The notes under the pieces: generated by a model
What the model saw: the letters and a program-made list of their open reading frames with translations, nothing else
Database searches by the model: none
What the model was told of the DNA's origin: nothing
Shown: positions 1 to 7,376 of the stretch, one piece after another
Position numbering within the stretch: position 1 is the stretch's first letter
How the letters are laid out: the number at the start of each line of letters is the position of its first letter
NCBI GenBank assembly: GCA_035763085.1
Contig: DASUBV010000261.1
Coordinates: forward strand, 1 to 31,805
Direction of reading: 5' to 3'
DNA from: DASUBV01 sp035763085
GTDB taxonomy: Bacteria > Actinomycetota > Actinomycetes > Streptosporangiales > Streptosporangiaceae
Length of the DNA stretch: 31,805 nt
Program-made: the position numbers and the translations under genes

Positions 1-159
1 CTCCCTGGTCACCAGGGAGGCGTCTGTGATGCTCTGTGAGGCCAGCCAGTCCGCCAGCCCCTTGGCTGAGCGGCGGTATGTCTTGACCGTCTTGGGCGCC
101 AGGTGGCGCCCTCTCAGGTGCAGGACGAACGAGTCAATCAGGCGGTCAAGAGTCGCCAA
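1..159 (-). CDS. Tyrosine recombinase/integrase, N-terminal fragment (runs off left edge)
   Basis: Reading leftwards from a TTG start at 159-157, 53 codons stay open to the window edge. The peptide begins MATLDRLIDSFVLHL and continues with LAPKTVKTYRR and GLADWLAS. This is the typical N-terminal SAM-like core-binding (arm/CB) domain of phage-type tyrosine recombinases, which binds the att core DNA. The catalytic R-H-R-Y domain would lie outside the window. A good ribosome site (GGGAGG) sits about five bases before the TTG and supports this non-ATG start. The gene begins 85 bases beyond the 3' end of tRNA-Arg and points the same way, the usual arrangement of an integrase next to its tRNA attachment site. 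It could also be a stand-alone XerC/D-like or degenerate integrase; the missing part decides. Confidence 0.75.
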   Translation of the reverse strand, partial: MATLDRLIDSFVLHLRGRHLAPKTVKTYRRSAKGLADWLASQSITDASLVTRE

Positions 160-197
160 CGGAACCTCCCAGGAGCTTGGCTAGGTGCTACAGGCAT

Positions 198-212
198 CCG
201 TTATGATAACGG
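198..212. promoter_or_regulatory. 15-bp palindrome between integrase and tRNA-Arg
   Basis: CCGTTAT-G-ATAACGG is a perfect inverted repeat with a one-base centre, AT-rich against a very GC-rich background. It lies 39 bases upstream of the integrase TTG and 33 bases from the encoded CCA end of the tRNA. The position suits an operator for the integrase promoter or a recombination-associated site. No function can be proved from sequence. Confidence 0.4.
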
Positions 213-244
213 CGTGCGAAGCTCCGCAGGGAAGTTTCCGCAGG

Positions 245-321
245 TGGCGCGCCTGGCAGGACTCGAACCTGCGACCGGCTGCTTAGAAGGCAGCTGCTCT
301 ATCCAGCTGAGCTACAGGCGC
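245..321 (-). tRNA. tRNA-Arg (anticodon TCT), CCA encoded
   Basis: Read on the minus strand, the cloverleaf is complete. The acceptor stem is GCGCCTG paired with CAGGCGC, the D arm is GCTC/GAGC, and the anticodon stem GCTGC/GCAGC closes the loop CTTCTAA, giving anticodon TCT (reads AGA/AGG). The T arm is GCAGG-TTCGAGT-CCTGC. A discriminator G and a genome-encoded CCA follow. AGA/AGG codons are rare in such GC-rich genomes. tRNA genes of this kind are common attachment sites for integrative elements, and an integrase starts just downstream of its 3' end. Confidence 0.97.
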
Positions 322-326
322 CCGGA

Positions 327-350
327 GCACATTGTGCATGACCCAGGTCA
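327..350. promoter_or_regulatory. Inverted repeats upstream of tRNA-Arg, likely its promoter region
   Basis: Immediately 5' of the tRNA are two short perfect inverted repeats: GCACA-T-TGTGC (327-337) and TGACC-CA-GGTCA (339-350). On the minus strand the sequence CACAAT (336-331), about ten bases before the tRNA, is the best -10 candidate. No convincing -35 was found. The short gap to the MFS gene (stop at 384) must hold this promoter. Confidence 0.35.
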
Positions 351-383
351 CATGCCGGAAACACTATGCACACGGGCATGTCG

Positions 384-1880
384 CTAACCCGCTGTTCCAC
401 CCCGGCTCCCGGTTCCGCCGCCGGTGGCCGCCGGGACCGGCTCCGCCGCCCGGTCCGCGGCCATCGACAGCGGCTTCATCAGCCCCCGTCTGACCAGGTA
501 CGCCCGGATGCTCATCACGATAACCGCTGCGGCGATCGAGAGCAGCGCGTAGATCACCAGGGTGGTCTCCTGCGCGTCGCGCGGGCTGTGCCCGGTGCGC
601 TCCAGCGCACTGATAATGCTCGCCGCGGCGGCCAGGCCGATGCCGCCCAGGGTGACCAGGAACGTCAGCACGATGCCGGACGCCTCGCCTGCACGGTCCG
701 GATCGACCACCTCCTGGGTGGCGATGTTGGAGAACGTCCAGCCCAGGCCGAGGCCGAAGCCGCAGATCGAGAAGATGGGCACGAACGCCCACCAGGACGT
801 GACGACGGTCAGCGAGAGGATGGCCAGGCCGGCGGTGGTCCCGGCGAAGGCCATGATGAGCGTCGGCCGGAAGTGCGGCTGGAGCCGGGCGCCGACCGGG
901 CCGGCGATCGCGACCAGCGTGGCCAGGCCGAGGAACACCACGCCGGCCTGGAGCGGCGACAGCCCGCGCACTTGCTGCAGGTACAGCGACACCACCACGA
1001 CGACCACGCCGAAGCTGATGTTGCAGACCGAGCCGAGGAACGTGACCAGGTCGAAGGGCAGGTTGCGGAACAGCGACAGGTCGATCAGCGGGTTCGGGGT
1101 GTGCCGCTCGCGCACCACGAACAGGCACAGCAGCGCCACGCCGGCCACCAGGAACGCGATCGTGGCGGCCGATGACCAGCCCAGGCTGTTAGCCCGGTCG
1201 ACGCCGAAGCTGATCGCCGCCACGCCCGCCGCGACGATGGCGGCTCCGGGCAGGTCGACCCGGCGGGACGCGCTCTCGTCGCGGGACTCCGGAACGTAGC
1301 GCAGTGCGACCAGGGCGGCCGCGGTGCTGAACGGCACCAGCAGCCAGAAGATCCACCGCCAGCCGGGACCCTGGGCCATGCCGCCGCCGACGAACGGGCC
1401 GAGCGCGGTGCCGATGTTGGCCAGCGCGAAGGTCAGGCCGAGGGCGCGGGCCCGCCGGTCCTCGGGGTAGCCATTGGTGACCAGCGCGATGCCGACCGGG
1501 AAGAGCAGCCCGGCGCCGGCGCCCTGCAGCACCCGGAAGGCCACCAGGGCCGGCAGGGTCGGTGCCAGCGCGGCGCCGATCATGGTGGCGGTGAACAGAA
1601 CGCATCCGAACACGAAGGCCCGGCGGCGGCCCACGATGTCGCCGACCCGCCCGGCCACGATGAACAGCGCGCCGAGGCTGAGCATGTACCCGCTGAGCGT
1701 CCACTGGGCCGACTCCGGCGAGGCGCTGAAGCTGCGGGCCATGTCCGGCAGGGCCAGCGTCAGCGCGAAGAAGTCCAGCTGGATGCAGAACAGGGCCAGG
1801 GAGGCGGAGGCCAGCGTCCCGCGCTGCCGGGCCACGGCTGACATACCGACACTTTCCGGAACGCTGGCGTTTCGGAACAT
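384..1880 (-). CDS. MFS drug exporter, DHA2 (EmrB/QacA-like) 14-helix family
   Basis: This is a proton-driven multidrug efflux permease of the plasma membrane. From the chosen ATG the protein is 498 residues, the usual DHA2 length. The first helix carries LDFFALTLALPDM and is followed by WTLSGYMLSLGALFIVAGRVGD. Motif A (GRVGDIVGRRR, about residues 77-87) lies between helices 2 and 3, and many further hydrophobic helices follow to a short Pro/Gly-rich tail. Two starts compete. ATG at 1880 has no ribosome site, but TACGAT lies six bases before it and would give a leaderless message. ATG at 1844 has GGAAAG seven bases upstream. No regulator sits beside it, so the substrate cannot be guessed. Confidence 0.9.
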   Translation of the reverse strand: MFRNASVPESVGMSAVARQRGTLASASLALFCIQLDFFALTLALPDMARSFSASPESAQWTLSGYMLSLGALFIVAGRVGDIVGRRRAFVFGCVLFTATMIGAALAPTLPALVAFRVLQGAGAGLLFPVGIALVTNGYPEDRRARALGLTFALANIGTALGPFVGGGMAQGPGWRWIFWLLVPFSTAAALVALRYVPESRDESASRRVDLPGAAIVAAGVAAISFGVDRANSLGWSSAATIAFLVAGVALLCLFVVRERHTPNPLIDLSLFRNLPFDLVTFLGSVCNISFGVVVVVVSLYLQQVRGLSPLQAGVVFLGLATLVAIAGPVGARLQPHFRPTLIMAFAGTTAGLAILSLTVVTSWWAFVPIFSICGFGLGLGWTFSNIATQEVVDPDRAGEASGIVLTFLVTLGGIGLAAAASIISALERTGHSPRDAQETTLVIYALLSIAAAVIVMSIRAYLVRRGLMKPLSMAADRAAEPVPAATGGGTGSRGGTAG

Positions 1881-1886
1881 GATCGT

Positions 1887-1892
1887 ATCGTA
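1887..1892 (-). promoter_or_regulatory. Candidate -10 (TACGAT) for leaderless MFS transcript
   Basis: On the minus strand TACGAT ends six bases before the ATG at 1880, which would place the transcript start at or next to that ATG. The -35 region is not well conserved. The same TANNNT-six/seven-bases-ATG layout recurs at four other genes in this window. Confidence 0.35.
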
Positions 1893-2334
1893 AGCAGTCT
1901 CGCGGGACCGTCCCCGGCAGGCCGGCCTCGCCGCGGCCCGTGTCGTCCCGGCCCGGTGCAACGGTGTTCGGGATCGTTAGCCCGCCCGGCAGGCGTTCAC
2001 GATCGTTAGGCCACGAGGCGCCGGGGCTCCGCCTCCCGCACGCCCGGCCGGCCGCGCCCACCTGGGCCGGACTCCTGGTGGCGGCCGCTCAATGTCGTGG
2101 CTGGCCCAGCTGCAATCCTCTTGCGGCATTGTCAATATGTACCAACAAACGAGATTCGTGATCTTCGGCGCGTGTCGCGCGGATGGTCCAGCCATGCTTA
2201 TGCTCCCGGGGCGTACTCGGCAAGCGGAAAGCGACCGGCTACCAGTGACCGCGAGTTGCCGCGCAGGATCTCAGCGGCGGCAGAGGCCCGCGGAGCGGTG
2301 AGCTCTGCCCGCGGACGGCGGCGCCCGCAGTCCG
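1893..2334. other. Intergenic region with no supported gene
   Basis: About 440 bases separate the leftward MFS gene from the rightward vapB-like gene. I see no convincing coding sequence. The stretch holds two direct copies of GATCGTTAG (1972-1980 and 2001-2009), the second within CACGATCGTTAG, which contains the palindrome ACGATCGT. They may be operator half-sites for the MFS gene. Around 2120-2160 base composition drops clearly towards AT (ATTGTCAATATGTACC), unlike the flanks, without a recognisable promoter pair. Confidence 0.5.
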
Positions 2335-2340
2335 TACACT
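2335..2340 (+). promoter_or_regulatory. Candidate -10 (TACACT) for leaderless vapB-like gene
   Basis: TACACT matches the actinobacterial TANNNT -10 pattern and ends six bases before the ATG at 2347. No Shine-Dalgarno sequence lies between them, so the message would start at or near the ATG. Confidence 0.5.
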
Positions 2341-2346
2341 GAACGT

Positions 2347-2550
2347 ATGAGCGTCATGCGTGACGAGCTGCATCACCTGGTAGACCAACTGCCTGAGGCC
2401 GAGCTACGGCCGGCCCTCGAGCTGATCCGCGGCCGGGTCGATGAGCGCGGCAGCGCCAGGAGAGATCTCCCGTTCTTTGCGTCCTTCGAGGCCGACCCGG
2501 ACCTCGCCGAGCAGTCGGAGGAGATCCTCCGCACGGAGCTTGGCCGCTGA
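2347..2550 (+). CDS. Small antitoxin-like protein (VapB-type partner of a PIN toxin)
   Basis: This 67-residue, strongly charged protein reads HHLVDQLPEAELRPALELI near its start and DPDLAEQSEEILRTELG at its end. The pattern (helical N-terminal LVDQLP segment, short Pro/Phe linker, acidic AEQSEEIL C-terminus) is common in actinobacterial proteins encoded directly before PIN-domain toxins. In that family the C-terminal part is expected to wrap and inhibit the toxin, and the N-terminal part to bind the operon's own promoter. The PIN reading frame starts one base after this stop codon, the tight spacing typical of type II toxin-antitoxin operons. A TACACT -10 six bases upstream suggests leaderless transcription. 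Identification is by pattern and context, since the DNA-binding fold is not obvious. Confidence 0.7.
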   Translation: MSVMRDELHHLVDQLPEAELRPALELIRGRVDERGSARRDLPFFASFEADPDLAEQSEEILRTELGR

Positions 2551-2551
2551 A

Positions 2552-2974
2552 ATGCTGCTCTGCGACACGTGAGTGCTGCTGGCCGCAGGCAACGTCAAGG
2601 ATCAGGCTCACCAGGCCTGTGTGAGCCTCTTGCGCCGTGCCGACGGGCCGCTACTGGTGCCTTCGCCGGTACTTGGAGAGATGGGATACCTGCTGCAGTC
2701 CCGTGTCGGGCCGCATGCAGAGGGGACATTCCTCAGATCTTTCGGCGGTGATGGCTTCCACGTGGCCGAACTGGAAGGCAGCGACATCGAGCGCATGGCC
2801 GAACTCGTGGAGACGTACCTGGATCTGCCGCTGGGCATAGTTGATGCCGCTGTCATTGCCGTGGCCGAGCGTCTCAACCTGACCGAGGTCGCGACAGTAG
2901 ATCACCGGCACTTCACGGTGGTCCGGCCCCGTCATGCCGAGTCCTTCACCCTCCTGCCGGGATCAGTGGCCTGA
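2552..2974 (+). pseudogene. PIN-domain (VapC-like) toxin, interrupted by an in-frame TGA at codon 7
   Basis: PIN-domain toxins are Mg-dependent RNases with three or four acidic active-site residues. From ATG 2552 the frame reads MLLCDT, then TGA (2570-2572), then VLLAAGNVKDQAHQAC. Family members read DTG(V/P)LLAA here, so a Gly codon GGA appears to have become TGA. Everything downstream is intact: the second acidic residue in VPSPVLGEMGYLL, the third in LGIVDAAVIAVAERL, and the TVDHRHF motif at the end. Translation could restart at GTG 2573, giving 133 residues (2573-2974), but that product lacks the first catalytic Asp. I read it as an inactivated toxin or a recent nonsense mutation, with the antitoxin still whole. 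A sequencing error would give the same picture. Confidence 0.75.
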
Positions 2975-2990
2975 CCGCTTAGAGCGTCCG

Positions 2991-3059
2991 CTGCAGTTGT
3001 CGGTATGACCGTCGGCCTCCAGCGCACCGTCGGAGACTGCGATCGTGGGTCTGCAGTTG
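2991..3059 (+). repeat. Short direct repeats in the vapC-dppA gap
   Basis: CTGCAGTTG occurs at 2991-2999 and again at 3051-3059, with ACCGTCGG twice in between. The 275-base gap between the PIN gene and the aminopeptidase has no other feature I can support apart from the 13-base motif listed separately. Confidence 0.35.
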
Positions 3060-3125
3060 CTCTTTGAGCGGTAGGTGCCCAGCAGCGACGACAGAGCCCG
3101 GACAGCCCGGAGTCAGGATCCCCGT

Positions 3126-3138
3126 CGATAACAGCAAG
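3126..3138 (+). repeat. 13-bp motif CGATAACAGCAAG, copy 1
   Basis: The identical 13 bases recur at 6712-6724. The two copies bracket the dppA-cbiB-cobQ block, one upstream of dppA and one after cobQ. Role unknown; chance is possible. Confidence 0.4.
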
Positions 3139-3249
3139 AAGCGGCGCAGCCCGGGCGACAGCGGGGGCGGGCCGGCGGGAGGATCGTCCGGCGCCGCCGG
3201 CGATGATGCCGGAGGCAGGGACTCATATCACCCGGGAGGAAACTCGGTC

Positions 3250-4119
3250 GTGCAGGTCTACATCACTGCGGACATGGAGGGCATTACCGGCCTGGTGGAC
3301 GCGATCGACGTCCAGCCCGGCGGGGCCGACTACGAGCGTGGCCGGGTCATGATGACCGAGGATGTGAACGCCGCGATCCGCGGCGCCCTGGCCGCCGGGG
3401 CGAGCCGCATCGTGGTCAACGACGCGCACGGGCCGCTGCGCAACCTGCTGCCCGACCAGCTGCACCCCGCGGCCCGGCTGGTCCGCGGCCGGCCCAAGCC
3501 GATGAGCATGATCGAGGGCCTCGATGACAGCTTCGATGCCGCGCTGTGCGTCGGCTACCACGCCAAGGCCGGCACGCTCGGCGTGCTGAGCCACAGCTTC
3601 ATGGGTCACGAGATCGAGGACATGTGGCTCGACGACGACCCGGTCGGCGAGATCGGCCTGGTGCACGCGACCGCTGCCGCCGCCGGCGTGCCCGTCGTCC
3701 TGCTGACCGGCGACGATGCCGCGTGCACCGAGATGACCGACTGGGATCCCGGCGTCCGCACCGTCGCCGTCAAGACAGCTCACGGCCGGTTCGCCGCCGA
3801 CCTGCTGCCGGTGGCGGCCGCGCGCGAGGCGATCGAGACCGGTGCCCGCGAGGCACTGCAGGCCGCCGCGGGCAGCATCGCCGGCGCCAGCCCCGCCGCC
3901 CCCGCTCCGCGCGCCCGCCGCGCGCCTGGCGAGCAGGCCACGCTGGCCGTGCGCTGGCAGTCGGCCGATGTCGCCGCGCTGCTGCTGGGGATCCCCGGCG
4001 TCAGGCTCCGCGACAGCCGCACCGTCGAGGCCAGCGGGACGCTGCCCGCGCTGTTCCGGCTGTTCGGGCTGTTCATCAGGGTCGCGGTTCCGCTGGGCGG
4101 CCAGGCGCCATACTGCTGA
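3250..4119 (+). CDS. dppA: D-aminopeptidase, DppA / peptidase family M55
   Basis: A 289-residue zinc peptidase of the family that releases D-amino acids (D-Ala) from D-peptides in the cytoplasm. Metal and catalytic residues known from Bacillus DppA fall in nearly identical positions: Asp8 and Glu10 in ADMEG, His60 in NDAHG, His104 in GYHAKAG, His115 in VLSHSF, and Glu134 in GEIGL. The GTG start at 3250 is fixed by GGGAGGAAA just upstream and by the usual MQVYITADMEG beginning. Longer upstream frames read as low-complexity sequence. The C-terminal third has an Ala/Pro/Arg-rich insert (about 213-228) that looks like a linker expansion. Its stop is three bases before cbiB, so it is probably co-transcribed with two cobalamin genes, an unusual partner set. 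Confidence 0.93.
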   Translation: MQVYITADMEGITGLVDAIDVQPGGADYERGRVMMTEDVNAAIRGALAAGASRIVVNDAHGPLRNLLPDQLHPAARLVRGRPKPMSMIEGLDDSFDAALCVGYHAKAGTLGVLSHSFMGHEIEDMWLDDDPVGEIGLVHATAAAAGVPVVLLTGDDAACTEMTDWDPGVRTVAVKTAHGRFAADLLPVAAAREAIETGAREALQAAAGSIAGASPAAPAPRARRAPGEQATLAVRWQSADVAALLLGIPGVRLRDSRTVEASGTLPALFRLFGLFIRVAVPLGGQAPYC

Positions 4120-4122
4120 TCG

Positions 4123-5169
4123 ATGGGTGCCATACGAAACGGGATCCGCAGCGTGACTGGGCCGCGAACGGCGCAGCCGCCCTTGCGCGACGCCGGGCCA
4201 GCCTCGCGGCCGGCCTGGCCGCTGGCCGCTGGCCTGGTCGCCGGCGTGGCGGCCGACGCGCTCGCGGGCGACCCGCGCCGCGGCCACCCCGTTTCTGCTT
4301 TCGGGTTTCTCGCGTCCGCGCTGGAGGACCGGCTGTATGCCGATAGCCGGCCGCGTGGCGCCGGGTACGCCGCGGCGTGCGTCCTGGTCGCGGCTGCGCC
4401 GGCCGCCGTGGCCGGCCGGCTGGCCCGGCGGCGGCCGTGGCTGGGGTTCGCGGCCGCGGCGGCGGCGACGTGGGCGGTGACCGGAGCGCGCTCGCTGGCG
4501 GGCGAGGCGGCCGGGATCGGCCGGGCACTGCAGGACGGTGACCTGGCCGGCGCGCGGGCCGCGCTGCCCCGGCTGTGCGGGCGGGACCCGCGGGAGCTGG
4601 GGGAGAAGGAGATCGCCCGGGCGGTGGTGGAGTCGGTAGCCGAGAACAGCAGCGACGCCATCGTCGCGCCGCTGGTCTGGGGCGCAGCCGCCGGGACGCC
4701 CGGCCTGACGGCCTACCGGGCGGTGAACACCCTGGACGCGATGGTCGGGCACCACACGCTGCGGCTGGAACGATTCGGCTGGGCGGCGGCCCGGCTGGAC
4801 GACGTGGCCAACTGGATCCCGGCCCGGCTGACCGCGCTGCTGACGGCGGCCTGCGCGCCGGTCGTCGGCGGCCGGCCGGCGGTGGCCTGGCGCGCGGCGG
4901 TGCGGTACGGCAGCCAGCATCCCAGCCCGAACGCGGGCTGGTGCGAGGCAGCGTTCGCGGGTGCCCTGGGCATCCGGCTGGGCGGAACCAACTCTTACGC
5001 CGGGCGGACTGAGCACCGCCCCGAGCTCGGCGACGGACGGGCACCTGAGCCCGCCGACATCGCCCGCGCGATCCGGCTGTGCCGGGCGGTCACCGCGGCG
5101 GGCACCGCCGTCTCGGCGGTCCTCGCGCTGGCCGCCGGGCGGGGGAGCAGCAGGAAGGGAGCCCGGTGA
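4123..5169 (+). CDS. cbiB: Adenosylcobinamide-phosphate synthase (CbiB/CobD family)
   Basis: This integral membrane enzyme attaches the aminopropanol arm to adenosylcobyric acid during cobalamin synthesis. The 348-residue protein shows the family blocks in order: LAGDPRRGHPV near residue 48, VESVAENSSDAIVAPL, YRAVNTLDAMVGHHT, DDVANWIPARLTALL and HPSPNAGWCEAAFAGALGIRLGG. Several hydrophobic helices fit the membrane location. The ATG at 4123 has no clear ribosome site but lies three bases after the dppA stop, so translation is probably coupled. An in-frame GTG at 4153 is an alternative start, since the first 30 residues are unlike the family. The 3' end overlaps cobQ by GTGA. Confidence 0.93.
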   Translation: MGAIRNGIRSVTGPRTAQPPLRDAGPASRPAWPLAAGLVAGVAADALAGDPRRGHPVSAFGFLASALEDRLYADSRPRGAGYAAACVLVAAAPAAVAGRLARRRPWLGFAAAAAATWAVTGARSLAGEAAGIGRALQDGDLAGARAALPRLCGRDPRELGEKEIARAVVESVAENSSDAIVAPLVWGAAAGTPGLTAYRAVNTLDAMVGHHTLRLERFGWAAARLDDVANWIPARLTALLTAACAPVVGGRPAVAWRAAVRYGSQHPSPNAGWCEAAFAGALGIRLGGTNSYAGRTEHRPELGDGRAPEPADIARAIRLCRAVTAAGTAVSAVLALAAGRGSSRKGAR

Positions 5170-6674
5170 AGGGAGCGCTGCTGGTCGCGGGCACCACGTC
5201 CGACGCCGGCAAGAGCGTGGTGACGGCCGGGCTGTGCCGGTGGCTGCGCCGCCAGGGCGTCAGCGTGGCGCCGTTCAAGGCGCAGAACATGTCGCTCAAC
5301 TCGTTCGTCACCCCGGCCGGCGACGAGATCGGCCGCGCGCAGGCCATGCAGGCCGCCGCGGCCGGCATCGAGCCGGACACCCGGATGAACCCGGTGCTGC
5401 TCAAGCCCGGCTCGGCGGGCAGCCAGGTCGTCCTGCTGGGCCACCCCGACGGCGAGGTCGACGCGCTGTCGTACGGGGCGCGCAAGGCGCGGCTGCTGGA
5501 GGTGGCGCTGGACAGCCTGGCCAGCCTGCGGGCCGAGTACGACGTGGTGGTGTGCGAGGGCGCGGGCAGCCCGGCCGAGATCAACCTGCGCGCCACCGAC
5601 ATCGCGAACATGGGCCTGGCCCGCGCGGCCGGGCTGCCGGTCATCGTGGTCACCGACATCGACCGGGGCGGCTCGCTGGCCGCGCTGTACGGGACGCTCG
5701 CGCTGCTGGAGCCAGCCGACCAGGCGCTGGTCGCCGGGTTCGTGATCAACAAGTTCCGCGGCGCGCGGGCCATCCTCGACCCGGGGCTGGACATGATCAC
5801 CGGGCTGACCGGCCGGCCGGTGCTGGGCGTGCTCCCGATGGAGCCGGGCTTGTGGCTGGACGCCGAGGACTCGCTGGCGCTGGACGCCAACCGGCCGCCG
5901 GGGCTGCCCGGCCCGCCGCCGGGCGGGGACGTGCTGCGGGTCAGCGTGGTGCGGCTGCCGCGGATCAGCAACTTCACCGACATCGACGCGCTGGCGGCCG
6001 AGCCGGGCGTGCTCGTCCGCTACGCGGTCAGCCCGGCCGAGCTGGCCGACGCGGACCTGGTGGTGCTGCCCGGCAGCCGGGCGACGGTCGCTGACCTGGG
6101 CTGGCTGCGCGAGCGCGGGCTGGACACCGCCGTCGCCGAGCGGGCCCGCAAGGGCCTGCCGGTCATCGGCATCTGCGGCGGCTTCCAGATGCTGGCCGAT
6201 GAGATCGACGACGAGGTCGAGTCCCGGGCCGGCCGGGTCGCCGGGCTGGGCCTGCTGCCAGTGCGGATCCGGTTCGGCGCCGGCAAGAAGCTGACCCGCC
6301 CGCACGGCACGGCCTGCGGCCAGCCGGTGGACGGCTACGAGATCCATCACGGCATCGTGACCGGGCCGGGGCCCGGCGCCGAGCCGTTCCTGGACGGCTG
6401 CCGCGCGGGCGCGGTGTGGGGGACGAGCTGGCACGGCACGATGGAGAACGACGCCTTCCGCCAGGCGTTCCTGTCCGAGGTGGCGGCGCTGGCCGGGCGC
6501 GACTTCCGGCCGGTGCCCGGCGTCTGCTTCGCCGACCTGCGCGAGGCGCAGCTGGACCTGCTGGGCGACCTGGTCGCCAGCCGCCTGGACACCGCGGCCG
6601 TGACCCGGCTGATCGAGCACGGTGCCCCGGCCGGGCTGCCGGTCATCGCGCCTGCCGGCCCGGCCCGCGCGTAG
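5166..6674 (+). CDS. cobQ: Cobyric acid synthase (glutamine-hydrolysing)
   Basis: CobQ amidates four side chains of adenosylcobyrinic acid diamide using glutamine and ATP. The 502-residue protein has an N-terminal dethiobiotin-synthetase-like ATPase domain (GTTSDAGKS, residues 9-17; FKAQNMSLNS; EGAGSPAEINLR; VTDIDRGG) and a C-terminal class I-type glutamine amidotransferase domain with the nucleophile Cys337 in GICGGFQML and His423 in SWHGTMEND. The GTG start overlaps the cbiB stop as GTGA, with GGAAGGGAG just upstream, which indicates translational coupling. Length and motif set are typical. An FMN reductase converges on its 3' end. Confidence 0.95.
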   Translation: MKGALLVAGTTSDAGKSVVTAGLCRWLRRQGVSVAPFKAQNMSLNSFVTPAGDEIGRAQAMQAAAAGIEPDTRMNPVLLKPGSAGSQVVLLGHPDGEVDALSYGARKARLLEVALDSLASLRAEYDVVVCEGAGSPAEINLRATDIANMGLARAAGLPVIVVTDIDRGGSLAALYGTLALLEPADQALVAGFVINKFRGARAILDPGLDMITGLTGRPVLGVLPMEPGLWLDAEDSLALDANRPPGLPGPPPGGDVLRVSVVRLPRISNFTDIDALAAEPGVLVRYAVSPAELADADLVVLPGSRATVADLGWLRERGLDTAVAERARKGLPVIGICGGFQMLADEIDDEVESRAGRVAGLGLLPVRIRFGAGKKLTRPHGTACGQPVDGYEIHHGIVTGPGPGAEPFLDGCRAGAVWGTSWHGTMENDAFRQAFLSEVAALAGRDFRPVPGVCFADLREAQLDLLGDLVASRLDTAAVTRLIEHGAPAGLPVIAPAGPARA

Positions 6675-6711
6675 CCGCGCCCCTTCCTGCCGGCCAGCCG
6701 CGTCCACTGAC

Positions 6712-6724
6712 CGATAACAGCAAG
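6712..6724 (+). repeat. 13-bp motif CGATAACAGCAAG, copy 2
   Basis: Exact second copy of the motif at 3126-3138, here 38 bases after the cobQ stop in the convergent gap before the FMN reductase. Confidence 0.4.
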
Positions 6725-6836
6725 GGGACGCGAGCGGTGCGCTCTGGCCGGCCCGGGCTGGAGCGGCGCCCGCAGGTCATGCCGGGCGAGCGCCGGACTG
6801 GCCAGGTGCGGGCGACGCGGAGCCCGGCCCGGTGGC

Positions 6837-7376
6837 TCAGGCCGGGTGCCCGGCGCTCGCGAGGGTTGCCGCGACCTCGGTCATCGCGGCGCGGAACTGC
6901 GGGTCGGTGATGGTGCCGTCCGCGCCGACCCACTCCCGTGACACCGGCAGCCGGCGGCAGGCATCCTCGACGATGCTCGCGCCGACGTAGCCCAGCACGG
7001 TCAGCAGCGTCTCCTGGGCACCGCCGCCGCGGCCGGTGTTGGCGACGTTAACCCAGGCCACCGGCTTGCCGTAGAGCTCGCCGCCGCCGACGGTCCAGTC
7101 CAGCAGGTTCTTGAAGCTGCCCGGCAGGGTGCCGGCGTACTCCGGCGTGCACACCACGACCGCATCGGCGGCAGCGATCTGCTCGCGCAGCACGGCGACT
7201 GGCGCCGGCACGTCCGCGCCGTCCTGGTCGGGGTTGAACGCCGGCAGCCCGGCCAGCCCGTCATACAGCTCGGCGGTGACCCCGTCCGGCGCTACAGCCT
7301 GGATCGTGCGCAGCGCCGAGGTATTGGTGGAGCCGCCGCGCGTGCTCCCGGAAATCAGCAAGATCCGCCCGGTCAC
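6837..7376 (-). CDS. NAD(P)H-dependent FMN reductase (flavodoxin fold)
   Basis: A 179-residue flavoprotein of the NADPH-dependent FMN reductase/SsuE-like family, soluble and expected to reduce flavin or quinone-type substrates. The phosphate-binding loop GSTRGGSTNTSAL (residues 10-22) and the flavin/substrate loop TPEYAGTLPGSFKNLLDW (77-94) are diagnostic. VNVANTGRGGGAQETL follows at the usual place. The GTG start at 7376 is fixed by GGAGGGAG five bases upstream and by the short hydrophobic beginning VTGRILLISGS. The open frame extends much further upstream without a family match, which is only a GC-rich shadow. The gene is monocistronic and convergent with cobQ. Confidence 0.92.
   Translation of the reverse strand: MTGRILLISGSTRGGSTNTSALRTIQAVAPDGVTAELYDGLAGLPAFNPDQDGADVPAPVAVLREQIAAADAVVVCTPEYAGTLPGSFKNLLDWTVGGGELYGKPVAWVNVANTGRGGGAQETLLTVLGYVGASIVEDACRRLPVSREWVGADGTITDPQFRAAMTEVAATLASAGHPA

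Noticed and set aside
2130..2135. Leftward TTGACA-like hexamer near 2130-2135
   Set aside because: No acceptable -10 lies 16-19 bases downstream of it on that strand.
2092..2342. Short rightward frames between the MFS exporter and the vapB-like gene
   Set aside because: No ribosome sites, no recognisable sequence, and several overlapping alternatives; the peptides look like random translation.
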